From Streptomyces xanthophaeus (GTDB taxonomy: Bacteria > Actinomycetota > Actinomycetes > Streptomycetales > Streptomycetaceae), in the NCBI RefSeq assembly GCF_030440515.1, contig NZ_CP076543.1:3618501-3682500 (forward strand): a stretch of DNA of 64,000 nucleotides, given 5' to 3'. The translations under genes and the position numbers were made by a program. Shown here piece by piece: positions 34,868-43,110 of the stretch (position 1 is its first letter; each line of letters opens with the position of its first letter). The notes under the pieces were generated by a model, which had not been told where the DNA came from, did no database searches, and saw nothing but the letters and a program-made list of their open reading frames with translations.

Positions 34868-35692
34868 ATGCCACCGAGGAAACGAGTACGGCCGAACGCG
34901 ACGACCATGAAGATGGTCGGCGCGATGGTGGCCGCAGCCCGCATCGCCAAGAACCTGACCCAGAAGCAGCTGGGCGAGCTGGTCCGGCTGGACGCGGAGA
35001 CCATCGCGTCGATCGAGCAAGGCCGGCGGGCTCTGATGCCGAACGTCGCCGAGCTGATGGACTTGCACCTGGGCCTGCCGGGGCTGCTGACGGTGGCGGC
35101 TCACGGGATGCCGACCATCGACGCGACTCCGCCATGGGCCGAGGAGTACATGGACCATGAAGCCAGTGCGATCGCGCTTTCCTGGTTCGACAATCAGGTG
35201 GTGCCAGGCCTGCTCCAGACGGAGAACTACGCGCGGGCCGTCTTCAAGTGCCGCGTCCCGGCCCACCCTGAGGAGGAGATCGAGGCGCTGACCGCCCGCC
35301 GCATCGCGCGCCAGGAAATTCTGCGCCGCAGCACGCCGCCGACCCTGAGCTTCGTCATCTGGGAGGCGGTACTCCGTGACCGGCTCGGCGGGGACGAGGT
35401 GTACACGGAGCAGCTGCACCACCTGCGCATCTGCGCCGACCTGCCGGACGTAAGCCTCCAGGTGATGCCTCTGGGACGTACCTCCCACGCGGGCCTCAAC
35501 GGCCCGTTCATCCTTCTGGAAACCCCGAACCATCAACACCTCGGGTACACCGAAACCCAGCGTGGCAGCCAGCTCATCTCGCACCCCGATGAGGTCAGCA
35601 TCCTGGCGCGCAAGTATGCGATGCTGCGGACTCAGGCCCTCAACACCGAGCAGACGCGGGGCCTGTTGGGCCGCCTGCTAGGAGAGACATGA
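34868..35692 (+). CDS. XRE-family regulator with DUF5753 domain (WhiJ-like)
   Basis: A 274-residue regulator. The XRE helix-turn-helix covers about residues 15-70 (ARIAKNLTQKQLGELVRLDA, SIEQGRR). The rest is DUF5753: ALSWFDNQVVPGLLQTENYAR, RRIARQEILRR, FVIWEAVLRDRLGG, LQVMPLGRTSHAGLNGPFIL. This class includes WhiJ, which controls development in Streptomyces coelicolor with a DUF397 partner. The DUF397 gene follows with a 4-base overlap, and the ATPase gene is divergent. Confidence 0.92.
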   Translation: MPPRKRVRPNATTMKMVGAMVAAARIAKNLTQKQLGELVRLDAETIASIEQGRRALMPNVAELMDLHLGLPGLLTVAAHGMPTIDATPPWAEEYMDHEASAIALSWFDNQVVPGLLQTENYARAVFKCRVPAHPEEEIEALTARRIARQEILRRSTPPTLSFVIWEAVLRDRLGGDEVYTEQLHHLRICADLPDVSLQVMPLGRTSHAGLNGPFILLETPNHQHLGYTETQRGSQLISHPDEVSILARKYAMLRTQALNTEQTRGLLGRLLGET

Positions 35693-35934
35693 GCGCCACG
35701 ACTGCACTCAAGTGGTTCAAGTCCAGCTACAGCGGCGATGAAGGCGGCGCCTGCCTGGAAGTTGCCGTGGCCTGGCACAAGTCCTCGTACAGCGGCAGCG
35801 AAGGCGGCCAGTGCGTCGAGGTGGCCGCCTCCGCAACCCAGATCCACGTCCGGGACTCGAAGGTCCAGGACGGCCCCGTCCTGGACCTCGCGCCGACGAG
35901 CTGGGCGGCGCTGACCGCCTGGCTTGCTCGATAG
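35689..35934 (+). CDS. DUF397 protein with duplicated N-terminal motif
   Basis: An 81-residue protein coupled to the XRE gene by ATGA. DUF397 normally has one W.KSSYS..GG.C.EVA followed by VRDSK and a C-terminal W. Here the first motif occurs twice (FKSSYSGDEGGACLEVA, HKSSYSGSEGGQCVEVA, residues about 8-24 and 27-43) before IHVRDSKVQDGPVL. The duplication adds about 19 residues. DUF397 proteins act as partners or antagonists of their XRE regulator. Confidence 0.9.
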   Translation: MSATTALKWFKSSYSGDEGGACLEVAVAWHKSSYSGSEGGQCVEVAASATQIHVRDSKVQDGPVLDLAPTSWAALTAWLAR

Positions 35935-35939
35935 CCCAC

Positions 35940-37169
35940 ATGTACCCGACCGAGCTGGCGCAAGCCCGCATCGATGATGCGGGCAACATACTCGTCGCGC
36001 CGTCGACGCTGCAGGACAGCGACCTGATCAGGGACTTCTTCGGGTCCGTGATCACCCCGGAGGACCTCGCTTCCGGTGCGACCGACCTGGCGCAGAAGAC
36101 CGTCTACCTGTGTGGCGACGTAGCCGGGATCAGCGGCGGCCAACTGGATTCGGCGGAGCGGGTGTTCGTCGTCCGGGAGCTGTCGCGCGGTTTTCGCGAG
36201 GACGTCGACACGCCCTGGACCCTCGTCGGTGTCGGCCGCGTTCCCCTCCGGGTACACGGCGCCGGCGTGTACTACCGCCGCTTCTTCGACCTCGACGCCG
36301 ATCACTTCGGACGGATCCGCGCGGAGCACGCCTTCCAGTCCCTGACGGAGTCCACCAAGCCTGGAACAGCCCATCGCAGCGGAATCTATCTGACGCCCGT
36401 CGAGCAGGACGGTGACGCACTGCATTTCCGCCTGCTCCGGTGCTCCACGAATCTCTCGGGGCCGACCGAGGGCTTTCGCACGACCGACACCCGCATCGTC
36501 GAGGCTCTGAATCGCGAGGCCGCCACCGTCTTCCGGGACCAGGCACCGCTGAATCATGTCCTCGCGCAGATCTACCACAACACCCTCGCTACGGCGGAGC
36601 GCAAGCAGTCCAAGGCCAGGATTTCGGCCCATGCCGACAAGACCAAGGACATGCCCGCCAATGGCGTCATGGCCTTCTGCACCTTCTATGACGGGCTCGA
36701 AAAGCTGCAGCCCCTGGCCGAAGACCCCTTCGACTACGGTGTGAAGCGTGCCAGCGGGCTCACCAGACTCCGCTTTCGCCTCAAGGAGCCGATCGGGGAA
36801 CGCGACGAGGCGGCGCTCCCCCCGCAGTTCGCCCTGACGCTCTATCCCGGCTCCGTGTTCTTCATGCCGCTGTCCACCAACCGTCTGTATACGCACGAAA
36901 TCGTGCCCTCGGCGTTGGGCGCCGAGGTGCTCCCGACCCGCCTGGGATACGTGGTGCGCTGTTCGAGCGCCGAAGCCGTTCACAGGAACGGCCACACGTT
37001 CCTCAAAGCGGCCGGGGATCTGGTGGAGCTGGGGCCACCCACACCGGAGGGCATGGACGAGCTGCGCAGACTGTACGCCGAGGAGAACAGGACCTCGTCC
37101 TTCATCGACTACGGCGACGAATTCCTCTTCAGCATGAACACAGGAGACTACGTTGCCCCCCGGATCTAG
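35940..37169 (+). CDS. AlkB-fold 2-oxoglutarate/Fe(II) dioxygenase-like protein, long form
   Basis: ATG 5 bases after the DUF397 stop; 409 residues, no signal peptide. Residues 205-340 show the dioxygenase core: VLAQIYHNTL, the iron-type motif HAD (His231, Asp233) in ISAHADKTKDMP, a strand LYPGSVFFMPLS, the distal His319 in YTHEI, and Arg334/Arg340 in TRLGYVVR for 2-oxoglutarate. The N-terminal half (about 1-190) has no recognised domain. The next gene encodes a shorter relative with the same core. Codon usage is less extreme in GC than in neighbouring core genes. Substrate unknown; AlkB relatives hydroxylate methylated nucleic acids, proteins or small molecules. Confidence 0.65.
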   Translation: MYPTELAQARIDDAGNILVAPSTLQDSDLIRDFFGSVITPEDLASGATDLAQKTVYLCGDVAGISGGQLDSAERVFVVRELSRGFREDVDTPWTLVGVGRVPLRVHGAGVYYRRFFDLDADHFGRIRAEHAFQSLTESTKPGTAHRSGIYLTPVEQDGDALHFRLLRCSTNLSGPTEGFRTTDTRIVEALNREAATVFRDQAPLNHVLAQIYHNTLATAERKQSKARISAHADKTKDMPANGVMAFCTFYDGLEKLQPLAEDPFDYGVKRASGLTRLRFRLKEPIGERDEAALPPQFALTLYPGSVFFMPLSTNRLYTHEIVPSALGAEVLPTRLGYVVRCSSAEAVHRNGHTFLKAAGDLVELGPPTPEGMDELRRLYAEENRTSSFIDYGDEFLFSMNTGDYVAPRI

Positions 37170-37923
37170 GATCTCGGGTGAGATCATCTCGCAGTCGTTG
37201 CCGGCCGGGCCGGATCTCTTTGCGGAGCTGTCCGCGTCGGCTCGTCTGGAAGTCGCGGGAAAGGGCCGGCAAGGTGCCGTGCTCACCAGGGTCGACGCGG
37301 CGGAGGGTGTGCCTCTCGTACGCACCACCACTCAATACAGCAGTCCGCCGCAGCGTTTCCGCGCGGTGCACGAACGGCTGGCGCAACAGATTCAAGAACA
37401 TGCGGCGATCCCGGTCGGCTTCAACAATGCTCTCATCGAGAGCTACACGAATGCCTACAGGACCATGGGGAGCCATTCCGACCAAGCCCTGGATCTGGCC
37501 GACGAGTCGTTCATCGCCGTCTTCTCCTGCTACCGGAATCCCGAAGCCGGCCCGCCACGGAAGCTGATATTCGAAGCAAAGGGGTCTGATGTCGACACGT
37601 TCGAGATCCCTCTCACCCACAACGGCGTCGTCGCGTTCTCTGTCGACTCGAATCGGCGGTTCAAGCACAAGATCGTGCTGGACACGCCCGTCCCGACGGC
37701 GGACAACCAATGGCTGGGCGTGACGTTCCGGACGTCGAAGACCTTCGTTCGGTTTCGCGACGGACAGGCGTACCTCCCGCAGGGCGCGCGCCTCACATCG
37801 GCCGACGACGAGCAGAGGCGCGAGTTCTACCGACTACGGCGCCGCGAGAACGATGAAACGGACTTCACCTACCCCCCGTTGACGTACACCGTCAGCGAGA
37901 GCGATCTGCTGCCGCCCGTCTGA
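37153..37923 (+). CDS. AlkB-fold 2-oxoglutarate/Fe(II) dioxygenase-like protein, short form
   Basis: TTG at 37153 with AGGAG seven bases upstream, overlapping the previous gene by 17 bases; 256 residues. AlkB-like features: FNNALIESYTNAYRTMGSHSD (His108, Asp110), IAVFSCYRNPE, a strand IPLTHNGVVAFSVDSN, the distal His172 in FKHKI, and LGVTFRTSKT with Arg193 as the 2-oxoglutarate anchor. Order and spacing parallel the long form, so the pair arose by duplication or works as a heteromer. A coupled start argues for fixed stoichiometry. Confidence 0.7.
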   Translation: MPPGSRISGEIISQSLPAGPDLFAELSASARLEVAGKGRQGAVLTRVDAAEGVPLVRTTTQYSSPPQRFRAVHERLAQQIQEHAAIPVGFNNALIESYTNAYRTMGSHSDQALDLADESFIAVFSCYRNPEAGPPRKLIFEAKGSDVDTFEIPLTHNGVVAFSVDSNRRFKHKIVLDTPVPTADNQWLGVTFRTSKTFVRFRDGQAYLPQGARLTSADDEQRREFYRLRRRENDETDFTYPPLTYTVSESDLLPPV

Positions 37924-37925
37924 CC

Positions 37926-38717
37926 TCAGGGGCTGCTCGCCGAAGCCGCCCCCGGCCGCCCCGCCACCAGCGCCGCCAGGCCGTCCAGGATGCGGTCCAG
38001 GCCGAAGCGGAACTGGAAGTCCGGCTCGCCGGAGCCGCTGAACGCGTCCGAGTCCAGCAGCCTCGTCACCGCGGGGTGGCTGTCCGGTCCGGTCATGAGC
38101 CGCAGCGTGCGGACGTACTGGCCGAGCGCCTGTTCCGGGGCGACCCCGGACTTCACGATGGCGTCGATCATGTCGGCGGCCATCGTGGCCTCGTTCCGTA
38201 CCAGGCCCCCGATCAGGATGATCGTCGAGAGCTTCTCGCTCTCCGTCAAACCCGTGCCGGCCATGGCTCCGAGGCCCCGGTCCATCCAGGCCAGCTGGTT
38301 CGGGGAGACGGGCGCGGCGGTGATCGGGATGCGCAGGATCCAGGAGTTGGCCATCAGGACGGCCCGCTGCGCGTACGCCCAGTTCGTCAGCAGCTCGCGC
38401 CAGCCCCACCCCTCCGCCTCCGGCGGCAGCGGCGGCGGGGAGCCGACCCCCGCGTCCGACATGAGGACGTAGAGCTCCTCCTTGGCGGCGACGTACCGGT
38501 AGAGGGACATCGTCGAGACGCCCAGCTCCTTGGCCACCCGGCCCATGGAGACGGCGTCCATGCCCTCACTCGCGGCCAGCGCCACGGCCGCTTCCACGAT
38601 CTTCGGCAGCGTGAGCGTGGGGCGCGGCCCCTTGCCGGGGCGTTCGCGCAGGCCCCAGGCCATTTCCAGGCTGGCCGGGAGCCCGGTGCCGCTGTCCTCG
38701 TCGTCCTCGTCCGCCAT
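37926..38717 (-). CDS. TetR-family repressor of the ABC exporter
   Basis: A 263-residue regulator. An acidic N-terminal tail precedes the helix-turn-helix (about residues 38-80: PKIVEAAVALAASEGMDAVS, ELGVSTMSLYRYVAAKEEL). The C-terminal ligand domain resembles the TetR_C_1/tetracycline-type group (ILRIPITAAPVSPNQLAWMD). It is divergent from the ABC genes; a perfect palindrome (38751-38773) lies in the shared promoter. Drug-induced derepression is the usual logic. Confidence 0.92.
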   Translation of the reverse strand: MADEDDEDSGTGLPASLEMAWGLRERPGKGPRPTLTLPKIVEAAVALAASEGMDAVSMGRVAKELGVSTMSLYRYVAAKEELYVLMSDAGVGSPPPLPPEAEGWGWRELLTNWAYAQRAVLMANSWILRIPITAAPVSPNQLAWMDRGLGAMAGTGLTESEKLSTIILIGGLVRNEATMAADMIDAIVKSGVAPEQALGQYVRTLRLMTGPDSHPAVTRLLDSDAFSGSGEPDFQFRFGLDRILDGLAALVAGRPGAASASSP

Positions 38718-38750
38718 GACCGCCCACTCCTCGATTGACCCCCATCCTAG

Positions 38751-38773
38751 TTCTGTGTATTACTTACACAGAA
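38751..38773. promoter_or_regulatory. TetR operator candidate
   Basis: TTCTGTGTA, 5 bases, TACACAGAA: perfect 9-base arms, strikingly AT-rich for this genome. It lies 33 bases from the TetR ATG and 45 bases from the ABC ATG, so one bound dimer could repress both genes. Confidence 0.8.
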
Positions 38774-38818
38774 GAGCGTAAGGCATACGCAGAAGCTGGG
38801 AAGGGAGCACCACCCCCC

Positions 38819-39754
38819 ATGACCACGCACGCCTCCGGCGACCTCGGCATCCACGCCACCGGCCTGACCAAGTCCTACGGAGACCTCCGCGTCCTCGACG
38901 GCATCGACCTCGCCGTCCCGCGCGGCAGCGTCCTCGCCCTCCTCGGCCCCAACGGTGCCGGCAAGACCACCACCGTCCGGATCCTCGCCACCCTCACCGC
39001 CGCCGACTCCGGCACCGTCCGCATCGCCGGGCACGACACGGCCACCGCACGCTCCCGGGTTCGTGAACTCATAGCCCTCACCGGCCAGTTCGCCGCCGTC
39101 GACGAACTCCTGACCGGCACCGAGACCCTCCGCATGATGGGCCGCCTCGCCGGACTCCGCCCGCGCGCCGCCCGAACCCGTGCCGACGAGCTCCTCGACC
39201 GGTTCGGCCTCACCGAAGCGGCCGGCCGCACCGCGAAGACGTACTCCGGCGGCATGCGCCGCCGCCTCGACCTCGCCGCCAGCCTCGTCTCCCGCCCGGA
39301 GGTGATCTTCCTGGACGAGCCGACCAACGGCCTCGACCCGCGCAGCCGCCAGGACCTCTGGGAACTCGTACGAGAACTGCGCGCCGACGGCACCACCGTG
39401 CTGCTCACCACCCAGTACCTGGAGGAGGCCGACCGGCTCGCCGACCGCGTCGCCGTCCTCGCCGACGGTCGCATCGCCGCCGAGGGCACCCCGGCCGAGC
39501 TGAAGGCCCGGGTCGCGGGCCACCGGCTCGACCTGACCCTCACCACCGCCGCCGCCTACGAGGCCCTCGCCCCGCGCGCCGTCCACCTCGCCCCCGACGA
39601 GCTCACCCTCGGACTGCCCACCGACGGCACCGCCGCCCACGTACGGACCCTGCTCGACGAACTCGACCCGCACCGCACCGACATCGACCGCTTCGCCCTG
39701 CGCAGCGCCACCCTCGACGACGTCTTTCTCGCCCTGACGGGAGCCGCCCGATGA
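38819..39754 (+). CDS. drug-type ABC exporter ATPase (DrrA-like)
   Basis: ATG at 38819; 311 residues. Walker A LLGPNGAGKTT (about residues 42-52), signature YSGGMRRRLDLAASL, Walker B VIFLDEPTNGLDPRSR, and a switch His replaced by Gln in LLTTQYLEEADRLAD, as in DrrA. The C-terminal extension after about 220 is also DrrA-like. It overlaps the permease gene by ATGA. It should power export of a hydrophobic drug or natural product. Confidence 0.93.
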   Translation: MTTHASGDLGIHATGLTKSYGDLRVLDGIDLAVPRGSVLALLGPNGAGKTTTVRILATLTAADSGTVRIAGHDTATARSRVRELIALTGQFAAVDELLTGTETLRMMGRLAGLRPRAARTRADELLDRFGLTEAAGRTAKTYSGGMRRRLDLAASLVSRPEVIFLDEPTNGLDPRSRQDLWELVRELRADGTTVLLTTQYLEEADRLADRVAVLADGRIAAEGTPAELKARVAGHRLDLTLTTAAAYEALAPRAVHLAPDELTLGLPTDGTAAHVRTLLDELDPHRTDIDRFALRSATLDDVFLALTGAAR

Positions 39755-40506
39755 CCGCCACGCCCGTGCGCGCCTTCGCCCTGGCCGGCCGCAGCCTGCG
39801 CATCAGCAGCCGCCGGCCCGACGCGCTGATCGCCGCCCTGATGCTGCCCGTCATGCTGATGCTGATCTTCGTCTACTTCTTCGGCGGGGCCATCGACACC
39901 GGCACGGCGTACGTGACGTACGTGGTGCCCGGCGCCATGCTGCTCTGCGCGGGCTTCGGGGCGGCCTCCACCGCCGTCAGCGTCACCGAGGACATGACGA
40001 ACGGCGTCATCGACCGCTTCCGCTCCCTCGATGTCGGCGGCATCCCGATCCTCGCCGGACACGTCGCGGCCTCGGTGGTGCGCAACCTGATCTCCACGAC
40101 CCTGGTCCTCGCCGTCGCCCTTGCGATCGGCTTCCGCCCGCAAGCGGGTCCGGCCGCCTTCCTCGCCGCGGCCGGCCTGCTGCTGACGTACATCACGGCG
40201 ATCTCGTGGCTGGCCGCCGCGCTCGGGCTGCTCGCCAGGACGCCGGAGGCGGCGGGCGGCTTCACCTTCCTGATGATGTTCCTGCCGTACCCGTCCAGCG
40301 CCTTCGTCCCCATCGACACCATGCCCAGCTGGCTCCACGGCTTCGCCGACCACCAGCCGCTGACCCCGGTGATCGAATCCCTGCGCGCACTGCTCCTGGC
40401 GCAGCCCGCAGGACACGCCCCCTGGGTTGCCCTCACCTGGTGCGCCGGCATCACGGCCGTGGCCATGACCCTGGCAGCGGTCCTCTTCCGCGGCAGAACC
40501 CGCTGA
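39751..40506 (+). CDS. ABC-2 type transporter permease (DrrB-like)
   Basis: A 251-residue protein of six membrane helices. The ABC-2 pattern is clear: RRPDALIAALMLPVMLMLIF near residue 23, TNGVIDRFRSLDVGGIPILAG near 85, and MMFLPYPSSAFVPIDTMPSW near 175. Translationally coupled to the ATPase gene. Together they form a two-component exporter under the divergent TetR protein. Confidence 0.92.
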   Translation: MTATPVRAFALAGRSLRISSRRPDALIAALMLPVMLMLIFVYFFGGAIDTGTAYVTYVVPGAMLLCAGFGAASTAVSVTEDMTNGVIDRFRSLDVGGIPILAGHVAASVVRNLISTTLVLAVALAIGFRPQAGPAAFLAAAGLLLTYITAISWLAAALGLLARTPEAAGGFTFLMMFLPYPSSAFVPIDTMPSWLHGFADHQPLTPVIESLRALLLAQPAGHAPWVALTWCAGITAVAMTLAAVLFRGRTR

Positions 40507-40550
40507 CGGGCTCCGGTCGGAGCCCCTCAGCGGGCCTGTGAGCCTGCCGC

Positions 40551-40823
40551 TCAGCGGTTGAGCGGGTAGGAATGGCGGCCCGTGGCCTCATCGATCTCGG
40601 CGTGGGCCTTCTGCAACATCTGCGACGCGAGATCCATGAGCGCACGAGCGCCCGCGATCTCTTCCCCGACCCTCAGCTGCTCCGGGTCGGAGGGATGACG
40701 CAAGGCATAGCCCCGCGCCTTGATCTCGGAGCCGTCCCCGAGCCTTACCAGGGCCGCCGCACTGGTGCGGTGGCCCTCCTCGGTGAATTCGAGCTCCACA
40801 TGCCACCCGACGAGCGTGGCCAT
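40551..40823 (-). CDS. DUF1876 small protein
   Basis: A 90-residue soluble protein, GWHVELEFTEEGHRTSAAALVRLGD then GYALRHPSDPEQLRVGEEIA, which is the DUF1876 pattern. The alpha/beta fold of this family has been likened to double-stranded RNA-binding domains. Common and often multicopy in Streptomyces; function unknown. The ATG at 40823 has GGAGG eight bases upstream. Confidence 0.9.
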   Translation of the reverse strand: MATLVGWHVELEFTEEGHRTSAAALVRLGDGSEIKARGYALRHPSDPEQLRVGEEIAGARALMDLASQMLQKAHAEIDEATGRHSYPLNR

Positions 40824-40885
40824 GGTGCATCACCTCCAGGGGGTCACCCTTCCCTCCAGGGTGCGCCTGGGGGGAGAGGAGCGCG

Positions 40886-41280
40886 AGCGGGGGCTTTCGG
40901 GAGGGCGGGAGCCGCTCGGGCGGCATCAGGGATGCGTATGGGGGTTTCCCGTCAGTCTCATCGTCTCTCCGGTTCGGGCCAGTCCCTCAAGGGCGCTCCT
41001 TCGTCGCGTCGCTTCGCGATGGCCTTCGGCCACCCTTGACCGACCGTCCCGCCCCGGACATACGAAGACAGCCGGGAAACCCCCAAAGGAACGGGCCGGG
41101 TGTTCAAGGATGAGGACGGGCACATCAAAGACCCTCGGGCAGGAGGGCGTGAAGAGCCATGTCCGAGAGACGGGGCCCATCACAGACCAGCACCCGCGTC
41201 GGGGGAAGCGCATCCAATCGCTACGCGCTTCTCATCTCTCAGCGTCGCCAGACCGTCTGGGGCTGGACATAGGCCGCCCA
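40886..41280 (+). repeat. left arm of a ~390-bp inverted repeat
   Basis: The arm is the imperfect reverse complement of 41600-41980. Similarity is highest in the middle (40940-41095), where I count only two or three differences, and lower at both ends, with small indels. A frame reading VWGFPVSLIVSPVR crosses it, but the two near-identical-part differences I checked change the encoded residue, which argues against coding. Confidence 0.85.
40940..41084 (+). mobile_element. 145-bp core with 12-bp terminal inverted repeats, copy 1
   Basis: It begins GGGGGTTTCCCG (40940-40951) and ends CGGGAAACCCCC (41073-41084), a perfect 12-base inverted repeat, and imperfect pairing continues inward. No transposase is encoded. 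The size and ends fit a miniature inverted-repeat element or a structured RNA unit. I recall similar sequence as a recurrent spurious ORF in other Streptomyces genomes, but cannot verify this here. Confidence 0.55.
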
Positions 41281-41365
41281 CGGCCTTAGTCCCGAGCTCG
41301 CTATGCGTCCGACGACCGCCTGTGGTCGGCCACAGGCCGCCCCAGATCGCTACCCGCTTCTCCAC
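41222..41365 (+). repeat. degenerate ~80-bp direct repeat
   Basis: The segment from ATCGCTACGCGCTTCTC through the GGCCGCCCA at 41280 is echoed by CTATGCGTCCGACGACCG to GGCCGCCCC (to about 41343) and ATCGCTACCCGCTTCTC (41345-41361). It lies at the inner edge of the left arm and suggests past unequal duplication. Confidence 0.5.
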
Positions 41366-41599
41366 GACCGCGACCGACGGCCGCCAGGGGCCCCACCTCG
41401 ACTATTCCGTCGTGGAGACGGGTCAACGCGCGCATCACCCCCCAAGCCCACGGATAGATGGGGGCAATTGGGGCAAACTGTCGGCCCTTCTGACCACCCA
41501 CCCGCACTGACCCGCACCCACGACGACATAGCCGCAGTCCCAGCCTCTTTCACCCCAGCCGGCCGTCAGACGCCCCCCACGAGCAGCACCTACGGGTCA

Positions 41600-41980
41600 T
41601 GGGCGGCCTATGTCCCGCCCCAGACGGTCGTCGGACGCTGAGACGTCAGGAGCGCGTAGCGATGGGGTGCGCTTCCCCCGACACGGCAGGCCGGTCCTAT
41701 GGGCCCCGTCTCTCGGGCGTGGCTCTTCGCGCCCGACCCACCCGAGGGTCTCTGATGTGCCCGTCCCTGGAAAGGATCCCCCGGCCCGTTCCTTTGGGGG
41801 TTTCCCGGCTGTCTTCGTATGTCCGGGGCGGGACGGTCGGTCAAGGGTGGCCGGAGGCCATCGCGAAGCGACGCGACGAAGGAGCGCCCTTGAGGGACCG
41901 GCCCGAACCGGAGAGACGATGAGACTGACGGGAAACCCCCATACGCCACTCTGATGCCGCCCGAGGAGCTCCCGCCCCCG
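41600..41980 (-). repeat. right arm of the ~390-bp inverted repeat
   Basis: Reverse complement of 40886-41280 with small indels. It ends about 35 bases before the hemB stop, so the structure forms the 3' flank of hemB. Confidence 0.85.
41796..41940 (-). mobile_element. 145-bp core with 12-bp terminal inverted repeats, copy 2
   Basis: Same length and the same perfect 12-base ends as copy 1 (41796-41807 and 41929-41940), in opposite orientation. The two cores differ at only a few bases, so they were copied or homogenised recently. Confidence 0.55.
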
Positions 41981-42014
41981 AAGCCCCCGAGCCCCCGCCC
42001 CGCCCCCGCCCCCC

Positions 42015-43016
42015 TCAGCGCGTCTCGCGCAGCCAGCCCGCAACCTCGGTCGCCCAGTACGTGAGGATCGTGTCGGCACCCGCCCGCTTGATGCCGAGCA
42101 GGGTCTCCAGGATGGCGCGGTCGCGCTCGATCCAGCCCTTCTCCGCCGCCGCCTCGATCATCGCGAACTCGCCGCTGATCTGGTACGCCGCCACCGGAAC
42201 GTCCACCGCCTGCGCGACCCGGTACAGGATGTCGAGGTAGGGACCGGCCGGCTTGACCATCACCATGTCCGCGCCCTCCTCCAGATCGAGGGCGAGCTCC
42301 CGCAGGGACTCCCGGGCGTTCGCCGGGTCCTGCTGGTACGTCTTGCGGTCGCCCTGCAGCGACGAGGCGACGGCCTCGCGGAAGGGACCGTAGAAGGCGG
42401 ACGTGTACTTCGCCGTGTAGGCGAGGATCGAGACGTCCTCGTGCCCGGTCTCGTCCAGCGCGTCACGGATGACGCCGACCTGCCCGTCCATCATCCCGCT
42501 CGGCCCGACCACGTGGACGCCCGCGTCCGCCTGGACCTGCGCCATCTCGGCGTAGCGCTCCAGCGTCGCGTCGTTGTCGACGCGCCCGTGCTCGTCCAGC
42601 ACACCGCAGTGGCCGTGGTCGGTGTACTCGTCCAGGCACAGGTCGGACATGATGACGAGGTCGTCACCGACCTCCGCCTTCACGTCGCGGATCGCGACCT
42701 GCAGGATCCCGTCCGGCTCGGTGCCCGCCGTGCCCAGCGCGTCCTTGTTCTCGTCGGCCGGGACACCGAACAGCATGATCCCGGCGACCCCCGCCTCGAC
42801 CGCCTCGACGGCGGCCTTCCGCAGCGTGTCCCGGGTGTGCTGCACGACGCCCGGCATCGCGGAGATCGCCAGGGGCTCGCTGATGCCCTCCCGGACGAAG
42901 GCCGGGAGGATCAGGTCCGAGGGGTGCAGCCGGTTCTCCGCGACCATCCGCCGCATCGCAGGGGTGGTGCGCAGCCGGCGGGGCCGCGAACCGGGGAAGG
43001 ATCCGTACGCGCTCAT
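42015..43016 (-). CDS. hemB: delta-aminolevulinic acid dehydratase (porphobilinogen synthase) HemB
   Basis: ATG at 43016 with GAGG upstream; 333 residues. HemB condenses two 5-aminolevulinates to porphobilinogen. Landmarks: [16 protein letters not shown] (metal-site region), the Schiff-base lysines in [14 protein letters not shown] (about residue 203) and [12 protein letters not shown] (about 257). The metal-site sequence has [14 protein letters not shown], intermediate between zinc and magnesium types. It works with HemL, HemA, HemC and HemD encoded elsewhere in the window. Confidence 0.96.
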   Translation of the reverse strand: MSAYGSFPGSRPRRLRTTPAMRRMVAENRLHPSDLILPAFVREGISEPLAISAMPGVVQHTRDTLRKAAVEAVEAGVAGIMLFGVPADENKDALGTAGTEPDGILQVAIRDVKAEVGDDLVIMSDLCLDEYTDHGHCGVLDEHGRVDNDATLERYAEMAQVQADAGVHVVGPSGMMDGQVGVIRDALDETGHEDVSILAYTAKYTSAFYGPFREAVASSLQGDRKTYQQDPANARESLRELALDLEEGADMVMVKPAGPYLDILYRVAQAVDVPVAAYQISGEFAMIEAAAEKGWIERDRAILETLLGIKRAGADTILTYWATEVAGWLRETR

Positions 43017-43110
43017 CTTCAGTCGCCTCTTCGAGCATCGACAGCAGTCCGCACAAGGGTAGAGCCCGGGCCCCCCGCTCCCGGGCTCCACCCGTGCGGC
43101 CGGCAGCCGG

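Larger units (their letters stand above)
40824..42014. other. 1.2-kb region without a credible gene; contains a long inverted repeat
   Basis: Between DUF1876 and hemB both strands stay open in several frames, but none has a ribosome site or coding-like conservation. Almost all of the region is a foldback structure: arms 40886-41280 and 41600-41980, spacer 41281-41599. The parts are listed separately. Confidence 0.8.

Noticed and set aside
40720..42079. Two matching frames (VWGFPVSLIVSPVR...) in the arms of the inverted repeat, at first sight a duplicated gene
   Set aside because: The two differences I checked in the best-matching part alter the residue, there is no ribosome site, and one frame runs into hemB. 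The match is due to the DNA repeat.
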